A stretch of DNA of 64,000 nucleotides, from assembly GCA_014621425.1 (NCBI GenBank), contig JAANBB010000033.1:1-64000 (forward strand), read 5' to 3'. This DNA is from Cylindrodendrum hubeiense. Its lineage: Eukaryota; Ascomycota; Sordariomycetes; Hypocreales; Nectriaceae. Made by a program: the position numbers and the translations under genes. Below are positions 1 through 13,000 of the stretch, piece after piece (within the stretch, counting starts at the first letter, position 1; each line of letters begins with the position of its first letter). Below the pieces are notes generated by a model. That model was not told the origin of the DNA and made no database searches. It saw nothing but the letters and a program-made list of their open reading frames with translations.

Positions 1-746
1 CGGTGCTCGAATGCGCCGGTGAGCTGCGTCGCGCCGAACGAGTCCTGGAGCACCGCCACGGGGGCGCGCTCGTTGAGGAGATCTGCACTTGTCAGCTTAC
101 TGACTCCTTGGGCTTCGTGCCAGGGGGATACTCACCGAGTGCGGCGTTGCCAAACAGCTCGACAATAGTCATGTAGATGTCGCGCTTGCCGCCGAGCCTC
201 CCGCTGAAGAGCTCCTCGGCGACGAGGCGCTCCAGGTGGCTGACGGTGTAAGTCTTGCCGGAGCCCGTCTGTCCGTAGGCGAAGAGCGTGCCGATGCCGC
301 CGTCGTATGCCCAGGGGACGAGCGGCTTGACAACGTCGTCGTATATCTCCTCGGTCTTGCAGTCGGTCTTGAAGATGCGGTCGACTTCATAGTCGTAGGA
401 CTAAAGAGGGTGTTAATAACATAGGTCGATTTGGAAATGAGAGGATGGAAGAGATGGAAATAGGACGGATGGGACGGAATATGCCTACCTTGATCAAGGG
501 GAGGCCGCGGACCGGCTGGCGGAGCTCGTGGACGTCTATGACGCCGGGGGGACGGGCGCGGGGGAACAGGGCCTGCGGAAGGCCGGCTTCTGCCTCTTCC
601 GGGAGCAGCGGCCGGAGCCGGGTGGTGACGAGCATATCCGAGGCCGGGGCGACTTCAGCTTTGAGCGAGGACGACGTCTTGGGAATGAAGCGCTGGACTA
701 GCGTCTTGTACCGCTCGGCGTTCTCGAGGATGAACCGGTCCATCAT
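1..746 (-). CDS. Kinesin motor protein, N-terminal part (runs off left edge)
   Basis: Microtubule motor; the visible part is the first half of a kinesin motor domain. Exons on the minus strand are 746-489, 400-136 and 82-<1, with GT-AG introns (GTAGGC donor at 488, GTGAGT donor at 135) that keep frame. The motor starts near residue 38 with VTTRLRPL, followed by the nucleotide-binding loop FAYGQTGSGKTYT and the kinesin-typical stretch ELFGNAALDLLNERAP. The spacing and the VHE and DYEVDRIF segments resemble the kinesin-13 (KIF2/MCAK) branch more than conventional kinesin; that subfamily call is inference. Two adjacent ATGs (746 and 743) are possible starts. The switch regions and tail lie outside the window. 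Confidence 0.88.
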
Positions 747-784
747 GATTGGGATGTGAATTGGGGTTGGTTTAGTATTTTAGA

Positions 785-890
785 GGGGATGGGAATGGGA
801 ATGGGAATGGGACTGGCACTGGGAATGGCGAGGAGTATACGAGCTGTGATGCTGTGATGGGGAATGGGACTGGCGCGGAGTGTACGAACG
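785..890. repeat. GGGAAT-type microsatellite with duplicated flank
   Basis: Four near-perfect GGGAAT/GGGACT hexamers are followed by two diverged copies of a longer unit (GGGAATGGCGAGGAGTATAC and GGGACTGGCGCGGAGTGTAC). It lies 40-145 bp upstream of the kinesin start codon, so within its promoter or leader. Confidence 0.6.
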
Positions 891-1204
891 AATACGACTT
901 GGGAAGTTGTGATGATGGACTCTGTTGTTGTTGGGAAATCAATTATTAACGATGGGATTATGAGTAAAGAGGCATGTTTTTAATCTTGTTTACTTTCCCA
1001 AGTATTACTGTTGATACAAAGACCGTGAACCAATACTGCAATTCCTGCTGCCTGGAATAAGCATACAAGGGACATGGATAGTTGGCCGTCAATGCCGTTT
1101 TGGCGTCAATTATGACTTGTTTATGTTGTACCCCCCGCTGTTCACCTCTAGCGTGCGCCAAAGCGCCGCTTGGCTTGGTCAAATGAAGATGCGCACAGTC
1201 GAGG

Positions 1205-1658
1205 CGCGGACAAAGCAACTATATGACAACGATTAATGCTGGTTGAAGACTTCCTCACCACTGTGTTGTCTTCATATGTGTTGGTTGTGCGCTGTCTGGC
1301 TTGTGTTAGTGAACGTATGCTCTGTGGCCTATCATCTTTCATGCGAATAGCGTACACCATACGCGATGTTCGCGAGTGGGTTGTTGACCGGCGAACGATG
1401 GCAACTTGTGAAACATGTTATGCAGCCATCCGCCATTCACCGTCCACAGTCCTCATAGCCTAGGATTCAGGCATATAATCGAGTGACACTACCGAATGAA
1501 CGGAGAGCAAGCACAACCGTGAACGTATCGCTGTTCTCATGCCCGTCACATCTATGCAGGGATGGCTGTTTAGTGAACATGCCGTCAGCCGGTCGCTGGG
1601 CATGGCGCGATAAAGCAACCGCACAAAATTGATGGTGCTTGTTGAAGACTTCTTCAAC
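1205..1658. repeat. Pair of imperfect direct repeats, about 54 bp, 400 bp apart
   Basis: Positions 1205-1259 and 1605-1658 share GCG-A-AAAGCAAC, then ATG-TG, then GTTGAAGACTTC-TCA-C. The matches extend over about 50 bp with substitutions. The function is unknown; it may be the trace of an old local duplication. Confidence 0.45.
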
Positions 1659-4600
1659 GCATCACGGTGGTTGCAGGTATGTTCTGATGTGTCGATCGTT
1701 GCGTCGGGTATCTCTTATTCGGCTGCCTGGCGGGTGCGCGCGCTGTTTGGCCTGGTCGGGTGGAGTTTCCGGTTCATGTATTCAGGAGAACTCGTCTGTC
1801 GCTGGGGGGATGGGCTAGGTAACGACATGAAGAAATGAATGAGAGAGTCGGTCCGCGACAATACTCGTTGCCTGTTTTTTAAGTGTGAGTTGGGGGAATC
1901 TGGATGCCTGGAGATGTTTTGGGGAGAATTGATGGGTGAGACGATGTCCGTTGGTGGAGTGGAGTGGTGGTAGGTGACGGTTCGGAACGCAATGCAACGC
2001 GACAGAACTGGATGGGACAGACCTCGTATAGTTGCCTGAAAACTGTGGGGTTCAGTTGCAACCGAAGACCGAGATTGAGTAGAGATTGGATTTCCGTGTA
2101 TTCAAGGATCTTGGCTGCAATGGTAACGGTTCTGCAACTTCTGTGCGAAGCCTAACCACTCCGGCGGAACCTGTGCATCCAAAGAAGAAAGTGGTACTAC
2201 CTGGTGATTGAAACGGGAACGCACCCACCGCTAAGGCCGCAAAGCTCGCCCAAACCGTATCAGACCATCCGTTCGTGTCTGCTGCCAAGCTTGGTGAGCT
2301 CCAGGACCACCACTCCGGAAGAATACGACACGACGGTGGCCTGAGACGGGAGCTTGTGCTCCGAGCAAGCGCTCCTCTTGCGAGGCACTCCCGCGCAGTC
2401 TCGAGCGTGAACGGGCAGAGAGATATGTGAACACCAGAAACACGTAAGCATGGGCACACGCGGACCACGCCAGATCTACAAAAGAACCCGGGGCCGTGGG
2501 TTCGTCGACGATGGTGCAATCAGCAGCCAGTTGAAGATAGCCTTGTTACTCTCACAAAACGACAGCAGGACTGCGCCGGGACCAACGAGCTGTCGGGAAC
2601 GTCAGAGCTCCCAGCTGTGCGATTGGGTTTTTAGTCAACGTTTGCGTACGTGCGTGGGATTGGAAGCGAAAATGGGCCTCGATATCTCGATTTGCCGGAT
2701 AAGGGTCCGGGGTGGGGAGGAGCTGGCGTGAGGGCTCTTTGTCAAACCACCTGATGGGGGATGGCGGGATGGGGCACCGACGAGCCAAGCCGCCGCGTTC
2801 AATGTTAGATGGTAGCTTATACGACGGGTCCTGCCTTATGTCCGTGTTGTAATTTCCGAGGATGTGCTAGGCGGCTATTTGTGTTTCTGCGAGCTTGAGA
2901 CGAGAGGCCTAGACGAGAGACCGAGAGGGTCGGGTAGAGAGCTTGCACGTGTTGCTCGCTGCATGATGGGTGTGAGACTCGCTATTCGGAGACTTCTCTA
3001 TCCGGCTTCGCGACTGAAGGAGTGCCCTGAGGGGAGATTTCTCTTCAGGACCTGCCTGCTTGGGAGTTCGGTTCCAACATTCGCTGACATCGCGTGTGGC
3101 AAGTGCCCTTGCAAGTGAAGTGATGGCCATCAGGGATGCCGCGTTCCGAGCGACGTTCCAGGGCCGATCTTACTCAGACGCTTATTGCGCGGAGCCGGCC
3201 TTGCAGCGACAGAGCCTACCAGAGACAGACGGGCGTGTGCCCTAGCGCAATAGTCTCGAACAGTTCGTCCTGTATTCCTGATGTGGCTGCGGCTCTGCTT
3301 GCCGTGCCGCAAAAGTGCCTAAGCGGGAGAAGGAGAAGCAGGCCGGGAAGACGGATGGTAACTGCGCTCTCGTGTAGGATCTTGGGTGGGTGCTGGGGAG
3401 AGGGAGGGACGGGCCAATGGGAGCGTGGCTTTCATGTCGTCTATCGAGGATGTCTGGATGAGGCAGTACCACGTATAGCATCCAGTTGCAGGAGCCGTAC
3501 ATGATAGTCGTACATGGTAGTCCTGTCGTCGCAGTGGCATGTATGTAGTAGAGCAGGCTTCAAAAGTTCGAGTCGGACGGTGCATATCGTGGCTGGCCCC
3601 ACCCCGCTGCTCTCCGCTCCGCCGTGTCGCATGGCTCCCCGGGCCTCCTGCACTCCGTCTCCCGGTCGCGTCCTGGGTCCCCCATGTCCCCATTCTTTCC
3701 TCCGAATGGGCGGGGTCCCTTTGTTAGGCGCTCGAGCTCCCAAGCACCGGCGCTAGACAAAGGTCCTCGAGGGGGGGCAACTGGGGCCCGGGGCGGCAGG
3801 TTACATGCACAGATCGTTGCTCCATTGGGGCTCCAAAAGTCCCCCGAGGGCGTCTGCCGCCGATAGAACGACATGCTACCAAGTGCAGTACGCACCAGCT
3901 GCGCGCTAATTCTGCGGGGCCCGACGACCTGAGATGCTGTCCCAGTGCACCGAGTACGTACTCGCCATCTGTAGATGGGTGGCAATCTGGTGAGGCGACA
4001 ATTTGTAAGTCCAACCGTCGATAGGCCGCCAGCACACGGCAGCAGGACCAGGACAACGCCACCAGCCTGCTTCGTTCCGCACTCTTGCTTCGGCTTCCAG
4101 CGGTCTCCCCCGCAAACCCCAGACGGCGAGCGCCTCAATGGGGAAGTTGGGGATTTAGGCCTTTTTGTTACGAGAGAAGTATCCCGGATCTGGGGATTCA
4201 TCTTGGAATCTTGACGCGTGCATCTGTCACTCCTCATTATGATGGGTTTTGCCCAAGAGGGGCCGTCTGGAGTGGCGGGTTTGAGACGCGTGGACGACTG
4301 TGGGGAGACGGTGGAGCGAGGCGTTGAGATGTTGCACACTGATGCACATGCGACCACCAGCTACGATAAACGGCCGGTAGCACGAACGGGCGGCGCAAGC
4401 TGACAGTTGCCCATCTCCGTTGCCCCTATCGCTTCTTTGCCTCCTGGTCGCCTTGCCTCCTTGTCGCCTTAACTCCTTGCCTCTCTCGCCTCTCGGTGGC
4501 ATCAGCCCAGCTGTCCAATGCCGTCCACCACCCCCGCAAATAGCTGCATGGCTCCCGTTATAAAATCCGTGATTGGGAGATAGCGAGCAGCCAGACATGC

Positions 4601-6830
4601 CACGGCGGCGCTGGGAACAATAATCGGTCCACGCCTTGCGCTCTGCCGCAGTGGAAGTGGCCGGCGCGGGCAGGACTCGCCAGAGCTCCAACCCTGTTTA
4701 GGAAGGTTACCGTTACATTGAGGGACGAGGGCCCGCCGCCATTTCACAATGTCACAGCCATTTCGCGATAGCTGGCGGCGGTGACGTGCTGCCAACATCA
4801 CGCAACGGATCAAGTGTTGTGCCGTTTTATGCGTGGGGGAAAGAAGACCATCAACGATTTTGATTTTTTTCCTTTGTGGATGTCTCGTTGCGAGAGACGC
4901 GTATTACGTACTCTGGACAGCATAGCTGTGATGAATGAAACATGGGAGATGGTGCAATACACAGTTTTCATCTGGGAATTCGAATCTTGGATACGGACCG
5001 TCTGCACGATGCCTGCCCTATGCGAAATGCGAAACGCAAAATGGCCTGCGGCGGCGACCGGGGGATGGGAATCGCCAAGATATCGCCAAGCTGATGGGAT
5101 TCGGGTGCCCTGCATTCGGACGAGTGGTGGTGGTGGTGGTGTTGCAACGTGACGGGCCACACGCACACACGGCTGGCATACACGGCTGGCACACACGGCT
5201 CAGACATATGGCGGTACCGAGCAGGCCTCACAGCTGAAGGAGGGAAGCCGCATCTCGCCTCCTTGCCTGTGCTTGCCGTGTTCCGGGTGCTCCCTGGTTG
5301 TGCTCCTTGTCTCTTGGATCATCCCTTGGATCGTCTCTTGGGCGCTGCTTCGATGCCGTCGACGGCGCTGCTTGCGGAGGCCGAGGTAAACTTGTCGTGT
5401 GCGCCGCCGACGCATTCGGGGTGTTTTTTTGCCTCCCCCAGACATAAACTGGATAAAAATCTAAACATCTAGAGCTTAAAAAAACCGTAAAGCCACATAC
5501 GAGCGCTCTAATCTCTAAGTGCCACAGGGCATCGCCACTGCCAATCGCCAAGCACGGCTAGGCCGACACCCCCTTCACCCCGGGCGCTGAGGCTGGAGCC
5601 AACCACAGGGGCTGATCCCCATCGCGATGCCGCAAATCTCGGAGCCGGGCGATGGCCGTGGGTGGTGCAGCCAAGGAAAACCTGGCCACGGCACCCTCTT
5701 TCTTGCACAGAGCAGTCGTCTCCAGGCCACCACGCCCCCTGTGGCTGCATGGCCTGTCTATTTCCGGCGGCGCTGGCGGTTGCGGGCTTGCAAGGCCAAG
5801 CCTCGGCACCCGATGCGCCACCCGATCATTTTTATGCAGTCGCGGTTCAGGGCAGCTGAGACGGCGCTGTCAGCACGCTGTGGGATTTATGTACGAGAAA
5901 TAGGGCCTGGGAGCGAGGCATCGAATCGTATATCGTCTAGTTGCTATATGGCTTGGCTCGGGGTGAGCAGGCGCGAGATGGAGATTGTAGATGGAGACTG
6001 CAGATGGAGACTGGACACGCAGACGCAGACGCAGACGCAACCACTTCTGCGTGTGCCGGGATCACCCTCGTCGTGGTGCTTCGGCCCTACGTTATCTCCC
6101 TCTTCGATTTCGGGAGCCAAGGTTTCATCGACGGACGGCGTTGGATGTGGTTCCAGAAGGACGAGAAGCCCACGAAACAGCTGAGCGAGCGGCCATGACG
6201 AGGTGGCCGTGTCATGACACCCTCCACACGTCCACACGAGTCATCCGAGAAGCCGCGGACAGCCTTCTCTGGGTGTTCTGTTGCATCCATCGATCGAATC
6301 ACCCGGCTGGGATTGTCAATGGACGTTGTCTCCAACATCAAGGCCGCCCTTCGTTGCCTCATCCCTCCCGCTGGTGCTGGTGATGCTTCGGGACCTGCTG
6401 CAGCGAAACCTCATGTCTTGCCACCTTCCCTGTTGAGTCTAACCCTGCGGCCGAGTAGGGCCGAAACGCTTGACGTCTTGGCGACCCCGGCCGTCCAGGG
6501 CCCCACCCCGGGGTCCGTCCCCTGTCGTGTGCCTGCCGACCCACCGACCCACCTGCTTGTTGCTGTTCCCGGCCGGTTGGGCCATCTCCAGAAACCAACC
6601 GCCCTGGCGCCCCCCGGCCGAGGTCCCCCATTATTGCCATCTTGGTCTCGAAGCCGCACGCTCTTGGAGGGAGGGGAGCTTGAGCCTGTGGGAACCGGGG
6701 CCGGTACTTTTGTCAGTGGCCTTCTTTCGCCGTCTCGTCTTAGTCGCGAGGGCGACCTGCCCGATAAGGCCATGTCCCCAATGTCTAGCGCACAGCCAGG
6801 CGTCCATCTCCACGCCTTGTCCGGCCGTGG

Positions 6831-6878
6831 CCTGGGATGGCCTGGGATCGTCTGGGATCGTCTGGGATCGTCTGGGAA
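6831..6878 (+). repeat. Tandem 10-bp repeat (CTGGGATCGT)
   Basis: Five consecutive units: two diverged ones ending CTGGGATGGC, then three copies of the CTGGGATCGT type, then a partial unit. It lies about 310 bp upstream of the peptide transporter start codon. Confidence 0.7.
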
Positions 6879-6972
6879 CATTGGCCGATGGTTGCGTTGC
6901 CTTTGGTCGGCTCCTTGTGCGAACCGGTGGCGACGGCCTGCCCGCGTCGCAGACAACGTGGATCATGAATTG

Positions 6973-7188
6973 ATATAAGATCTGCTCTTGGGATCCTCCC
7001 GTTTTGTCTCTGATTCCCTCCCGTCTCCATCCCACTCCAGGTCTCATCCCTTCATCCTCCCTCTCTGCTATCAAACCTCCCCTTTGCGGGCCGAAGCAGA
7101 CAAACCTTGACACGCAGTCCATCCCAGACTCACGTCAAGCCCGGACAAGAACAACTCTCAGGTCAACCGCCCCCCCAAGAGTGTCACA
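6973..7188 (+). promoter_or_regulatory. Putative core promoter and CT-rich leader of the peptide transporter gene
   Basis: A TATA-like GATATAAG sits at 6972-6979, about 210 bp before the ATG, followed by a strongly pyrimidine-rich stretch (7000-7090) of the kind common around fungal transcription starts. The start context is CACAATGACC. The position is inferred from sequence only. Confidence 0.35.
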
Positions 7189-9067
7189 ATGACCACCACC
7201 GCCAACCTCGACGCCGATGCCATTGCGCAGTCCGGCCTCGTCGACCCTGAGACGCGCGGCATCCCCCAAATCCCTGCCACGGGCTCCATCAACAAGGAGT
7301 TGCACGTCGACGCGCAATCGACCAGCGAGGATGGGTTAGAAACGCCCACCGAGCAGGACCTGCTCACTCTGCGCCGTGTCTCCGGTATCATCAAGTGGAG
7401 CATGTACACCATCGCCTTCGTCGAGTTGTGCGAGCGTTTCTCCTACTATGGCTCCTCGGTGCTGTACACCAACTTCATCGCGCAGCCTCTCCCCGACGGC
7501 TCCACCACTGGTGCTCCCGTAGACCCCTCGGACCCCGATGCCCAGGCTGGTGCCCTGAACATGGGCTCTCAGGCCGCTCAGGCTCTGTCTCTCTTCAACC
7601 AGTTCTTCGCCTACATCATGCCCCTGGTCGGGTAAGTTACATAGAGTGTTCCACTATCAGATTCCAACTAACAACTCCCCTAGTGCCTGGATTGCTGATG
7701 CCCGCCTCGGTCGTTTCTGGACCCTCCACATCGCCATTGGTATCTCGACCATTGCCCACGTTATCCTTGTTGCTGCCTCTGCGCCCGGCGTCATCGTCAA
7801 GGCTGACTCCGCCTTCGCTGCCTTCATCATCGGTCTCCTCACTCTCTGCGTCGGTACCGGTTTCTTCAAGGCCAACGTATCGCCGCTGCTCGCAGAACAG
7901 AACGAGGATACTCGCATGCATGTGGAGACCCTGGAGAGTGGTGAGCGCGTCATCGTCGACCCTGCCGTGACGAACACCCGTATCTTCCTCTACTTCTACC
8001 TATGCATCAACCTGGGATCCCTCGCCGGCCAAATCGGCATGGTCTATGTTGAGAAGTACGTCGGCTTCTGGCTCGCTTTCTTGATCCCTACAGCTCTTTT
8101 CATGATCGCTCCCATCGTCCTCGCCATCAACAAGAAGCATTACAAGCTGTCGCCTCCCACTGGATCCGTCCTCGGCAAGTTCTTGCACATGTTCTGGTAC
8201 GTCCAGAAGCAGTGCAAGCTCTTCAAGTTGGACTGGGACCTGGCGAAGCCTTCCAACGTTCCCGTGGACTCGCGCCCCGAGTGGATGACCTACGATGACG
8301 CCTGGGTCGACGAAGTCCGCCGTGGTCTCATGGCCTGCAAGGTCTTCCTCTTCCTTCCCGTCTTCTTCCTCGCCTACAACCAGATGACCGGTAACCTCAC
8401 CACCCAGGCTTCCACCATGCAGCTGCACGGAACTCCCAACGATGTCATCCAGAACCTCAACCCCATCTCCATTGTCATCATGATCCCCATCATTGATCAC
8501 GTCCTCTACCCCACTCTCCGCAAGTTCGGCATTGCCTTCACCCCCATCAAGCGTATGACCGTCGGTTTCATCATCGCTGCCCTGTCCATGGTTGCCTCTG
8601 CCGTTATGCAATACTACATCTACGAGATGGGCTCCTGCGGCTGGCACCCCAACGGTGACGACTGCGAGGCTGCACCTATCAATGTCTGGGCCCAGTCGTT
8701 GCCCTACATCCTGATCGGTCTCGCCGAGATCTTCACCAATGTCACCTCCCTGGAGTACGCCTACTCCAAGGCTCCTGAGAACATGAAGTCCCTCGTCATG
8801 AGTGTGAACCTGTTCATGAGTGCCATCTCCGCTGCCATTGGCCAGGCTTTCACCCCGCTCTCCATCGACCCCCTGCTGGTCTGGAACTACACCACCGTCG
8901 CCTGCATCTCCTTCGTCGGCGGAATCGCATTCTGGTTTTGTTTTAGACATTTGGACGGAGATGAGGATAAATGGAACATGCTCGCCAAGTCGACCTACAA
9001 GGGAACTAATGAGCCCAACGCTCTTGATGCCAAGATTGCCGACGACCACGATGCCGAAAAGGCTTAG
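7189..9067 (+). CDS. PTR2-type proton-coupled di/tripeptide transporter
   Basis: Imports small peptides with protons across the plasma membrane (POT/PTR2 family, MFS fold). Exons 7189-7631 and 7684-9067 join across a 52-nt intron (GTAAGT donor, CCCTAG acceptor), giving 608 residues, the usual family length. Both family signatures are visible: ELCERFSYYG near residue 83 and FYLCINLGSL about 170 residues later, plus LVGAWIADARLGRF across the splice junction. The N-terminal ~65 residues are a hydrophilic cytosolic leader and the C-terminus is charged. Strong codon bias (C-ending codons) suggests high expression. Flanked by 6.4 kb of non-coding DNA upstream and by a dispersed repeat downstream. 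Confidence 0.93.
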
Positions 9068-9289
9068 GTGGGGGATGTTGGTGTTAGTAATACGAGTAGT
9101 TTGAACCAGATACCACCTATTAATAGCGAATTATTTCACAAAACTGAGTCCACAAGTGAATAGCCTAATTTAAACTATGCCTGGTGTCTGATCACCTTTA
9201 GTATTGTATTCCCATGTTCACTTATATGGAGGTTTGCCGGAGCGGAGGCCCCGACCCCTCATCCGGCTTAGTCATCCCGGACCTCCGGC

Positions 9290-9314
9290 CAGCTCCGACG
9301 TTCTGCCGGAGCTG
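9290..9314. other. Perfect 8-bp inverted repeat in CCGGAG-rich segment
   Basis: CAGCTCCG (9290-9297) and CGGAGCTG (9307-9314) are separated by 9 nt, inside a stretch with several more CCGGA/TCCGG motifs (9236-9312). It lies downstream of the peptide transporter. It could be an RNA hairpin in the 3' region or a regulator site; no direct evidence for either. Confidence 0.4.
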
Positions 9315-9531
9315 CGTCTGCCAATGCCAGTCTCAATTGAGCCGGGCCCGAGGCGTAGAGTTCTCTTCTGTATGTTGTTAGATATAGGCCGTGCTAATAT
9401 TGCAGTACACGGGGGATCTCCTTTTTGTGCAAATGGCGCAGTCGGCGAATCCAACACATGGTTATCAATGCTATCGTTGGCGTCCATTCGCACACGCCCT
9501 GAGCAAGCCTCCTTACATGGCCGCACATGAT

Positions 9532-9735
9532 GTGAGGTCCGCAAAAGCTGCACAAGACCGAAGTCCGAAACCCCCAAAGAGAGCAAATTACTATCATAAG
9601 AATATTTTACAACCTGATGCCATTAATGCAAACTGTGAATTATTTGTATAACTATTACATCTATTGCCCATTAGGTATTACGTACTGGTACTAGATCTTT
9701 AGAGTATAATGTAGTAAATATTAGGGGCTAAATCT
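9532..9735 (+). repeat. Dispersed AT-rich repeat, copy 1
   Basis: Begins TGAGGTCCGCAAA and ends with GTAAATATTAGGGGCTAAA. A second copy with the same order of blocks is at 34424-34653 (shared: GAGGTCCGCAAA, TTATTGCCCATTAGGTA, TTTAGAG-ATTATGT, GTAAATATTAGGGGCTAAA). It continues to about 9840 with irregular TTAGGGG-containing units that also occur, inverted, at 35655-35840. It looks like the end of an old, mutated transposon. Confidence 0.65.
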
Positions 9736-10060
9736 ATTGAAAATTAAGGGTCTTAGTGCCTACAGTGCTAAAGGTTAGGGGGTTTAGATGTATTACGTTC
9801 AGGGGTTCAGCGCCAATATTTAGGGGTTGGCCGAATTAAGTGTAACTGCCAAACGGTTGAGTTTCTTTTTGGGCTTTTGCGGACCAGGACAGATAAACCA
9901 TCTCGACGATAGTCAACACTGTGATCACACTACACGCCTTGGGTACCCACGCGCTCGAGAATAATATTGCCGATAACCTCAAATGGAGTAAGGTGGCGTT
10001 AAGATATGAGTAGATTGAACTAATACCATCCAATAGAGAACTGCCAAGGCCATCGGGGGA

Positions 10061-13000
10061 CTATGCTTTGTGTCTCATAGCCTTGATAACCTTAAGGGGA
10101 CTTTTCCCTCGAAATCTCAACCACGTTGCGAAAAATACGACAGCGTAATTGAAGATGATGAAGCCGCAAAAGATACCAAAGTCACGCCAGATATGGCTGT
10201 AGTGAACGCTGAACCCAGCCCCGAACTCATCCCCAGTAGCAAATTGACAGAACTCGCAAACTCCCTGCTCGCCCGTCTGAACATAACCACCAGCTTGTTG
10301 GATGTATGGCGCAACATACTCATCGCAAGTCATGTTCGATGGTGGCTCAAACCGTGCAAACTCTCCCGACTTGCAGTTGACGGGTTGGTCGTGGATTGCA
10401 ACGCCAAGCAAGGCCTCGAGGAGATAATGGAAAGGGGTAAGCCAATACATCCACCTTCGCCAGAACGTTGGAATGCTTGAGGCAGGTACAACGACACCAC
10501 AGAAACTGACGACGAAAAGAAAGAAGACTGGTACGAGCAGCGATGCAAACAGCTCATTCGGAGCCAGCGAGGCGATGGCTTGGCCAAACCCAACATAATA
10601 CAGCTCGAAGACTATGACCATAATGAAGGCAAAGCCCGAGGAGAAGCTCGATGTGTTCCAGCCAAAGACTCCCCACCACCAGCAGTTGAAGTATATGCCG
10701 CCGCGCGACGATAGCATAGGGAATCTCTGCCGCCACGGCCGCCGTTGTCCACGCGACCCAGCTGTAGATTTTGGCGCCGTCCTCACGCCACTGGAAGACT
10801 TGGCGCGAGCGCAGAAATACGGGCTGCAGCTGCTGGATCAGCGGCGGGCTGATGGTCAACGTCATGAAGATGGAGAATACGCGATTCTGGAAGTCGATGC
10901 GCGAGGTGCCCAGCTTGTAGAATGTGAAGCAGTTGAAGAGGCCTGTCATTACATGAAGCATCATCTTGCCGAAGATGTAATTGGGCGTGCGCCAGTATGA
11001 TGTGAAAGAGCGCTTGAGGAGTGTGATGGTCTGCGTTGATAGGGGCGCGGCGTATTCGCGGTCGTCGGTGAGGGTTTTGGACGGCTCGACAGTGCGGCGC
11101 TGAGAGACTAGATCCTCGATTTCTTGTGCCCGTTTCTCACGCTGCGGCGATTCTGCCCATATATCACCCCAGTCTTGTCCGTCGTAATTGGGATCGCCGG
11201 CTCCGATAGCGTCGAGCATGTACTCGGCCGGGTTTGCCGTCGGTGGGCACTTGGCTGCGCCATTGTCTTCGAAGTATTGGATCAACTCCCGACTGTCGTG
11301 TCCGAGAGGGCCGTGATACACTACCCGACCCCCGGATTTGAGAAGAAGCAGGTCGTCAAAGTGTTCGAATAGGACGGCTGACGGCTGATGGATGGTGCAG
11401 AGCACGGCCTGACCTGCATCTGCGAGCTTGCGGAGAAATCGCACAATATTGAAGGCGGCGCCGGAGTCCAGACCAGACGTAGGCTCGTCGAGAAACATGA
11501 GAAGTTCAGGTTTAGACGCTAATTCCACGCCGATAGTCAGGCGCTTCCGTTGTTCTTGATTGAGGCCTTCTCCAACTTTGCCGATGATGGCACCGGCAAT
11601 GGGTCTCATCTCCAATAGGTCAATGATAGTCTCGCAGTAGTCCGTTTTCTCTTTTAGTGACACCTCCCTAGGTTGTCGAAGGATAGCTGAGAACTGCAAG
11701 GCTTCGCGGACGGTGGAGGTGGGCTCGTGGATATCCATCTGTTCTGCGAAGCCCGTGGCTCTCTGGAATGACTTTGGGAGAGGGCGGCCATCGACGAGAA
11801 AGTCACCGGTGACTGTACCGAATTTGAGACGCTGGGCTAATGCGTTGAGTAGGGTTGTTTTACCAGCGCCTGCGATGTGGAATTAGCTCCTGCAATGGCT
11901 TGAATGGACTGTGGACTTACCAGAGGCACCCATCAGTGCAGTCAGTTTACCGGGACGCACATATCCTTGAATATCCTGGAGCAACTTCCTCTGCCCATTA
12001 TCATATGGGATGGTATAGTTTACATCTCGGAAAGTGAAGATGGTCTCATTCTTGGCCACTTGTGCTGGCTGCTCAACGTTAATTGTCTCATTTGACGTGG
12101 CTTCTCTCTCCACAAGTGGAGGCATTTGACCAGTTTCTTCGTCCTTTTTCGTTCGCCCACCAGTGGATATGGACTCCTCGACAGCCTTCGGGACCTGGCC
12201 TCTCTTAAAGACTGTGATGGCGCCGCCTCCTTCATTGGGCTTCATCATTTCCATACCCAGCGCGGTCAGGAAGACGAAGAAGATGAAGAAGGCCCACAGG
12301 AAGCCAAAGTTTCGCCAGAGATGCGACCTGGTGTAGGTGAAGGATGCTTGGATATAATCCGCGCCTTTGACAGAAGTTGAGCCAAGTGAGGCTCCAGCGA
12401 GAGCACAGCCTTGATGCTGTCGTGTTGCATTGGGTCCTTGGGGAACTAGGTACGGAGGTACGCATTCAAGAGTGAGCCCGGCAAACTCATTGGACATGAG
12501 ACATTCAAAGCCATATTGAATCCAGTTGATCCGTCTTAGCCAGCTGAACCAAGGGTGCATCGAGTCTGGGGGAATGAGGTAGCCGGTGTACACAATCAGG
12601 ATCTGCATTGACAAGCCAGTGAATCGCGTCGCCACATCCAGCGTTTTGCACCAGGCTGAAAGGGCACGGAAGAATGCGTAGGTCACCATGGTCACAAGCC
12701 ACAGGATGAGGGTAGTAATGAAGAACTGCGATGCGGTCCGGGATAGGTTTGCCATGAAGTAGATGATGACGTTGAAGATGAAGACTTGAATAAAGACCAA
12801 CGGCACGTCAACGACGGTTTGAGCAATGGCAAAGGCGGCTGGACGGTAGAACGAAAACGATTTATGCTTGAGCAGGATGGGTTTCGATACGAATGCGGAC
12901 GTTTGCTCGGCCAGAGCCAACAGCGCATTGAACAGAAGCAGGAAGAATAGTGTACCGCCGCGTGGAAATGCGCCCGTGGCTGTCTGTGGCAGGTTGTAGA

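Larger units (their letters stand above)
747..7188. other. 6.4-kb stretch without a recognisable gene
   Basis: No open frame here reads like a protein. The longest ones (near 3560-4357 minus and 6214-6978 plus) have skewed Pro/Arg/Ser composition, no recognisable motif and overlapping equally long frames on other strands, as expected in GC-rich non-coding DNA. The stretch holds simple repeats (785-890, near 5125-5210, 5975-6040, 6831-6878) and one imperfect direct repeat. It is probably the shared upstream region of the kinesin gene and the peptide transporter; a long untranslated leader or non-coding RNA cannot be excluded. Confidence 0.5.

Noticed and set aside
3560..4357. 265-codon minus-strand open frame
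   Set aside because: Composition is that of GC-rich non-coding DNA, with no motif or splice support and overlapping frames of similar length on the other strand.
6214..6978. 254-codon plus-strand open frame upstream of the peptide transporter
   Set aside because: Pro/Ser/Arg/Leu-rich, runs through the 10-bp tandem repeat, and has equally long shadow frames on both strands.
9700..9840. TTAGGG-containing units as telomeric repeats
   Set aside because: The units are irregular (TTAGGGGCT plus variable spacers), not a TTAGGG tandem array, and the same block is found inverted at 35655-35840; they belong to a dispersed repeat.
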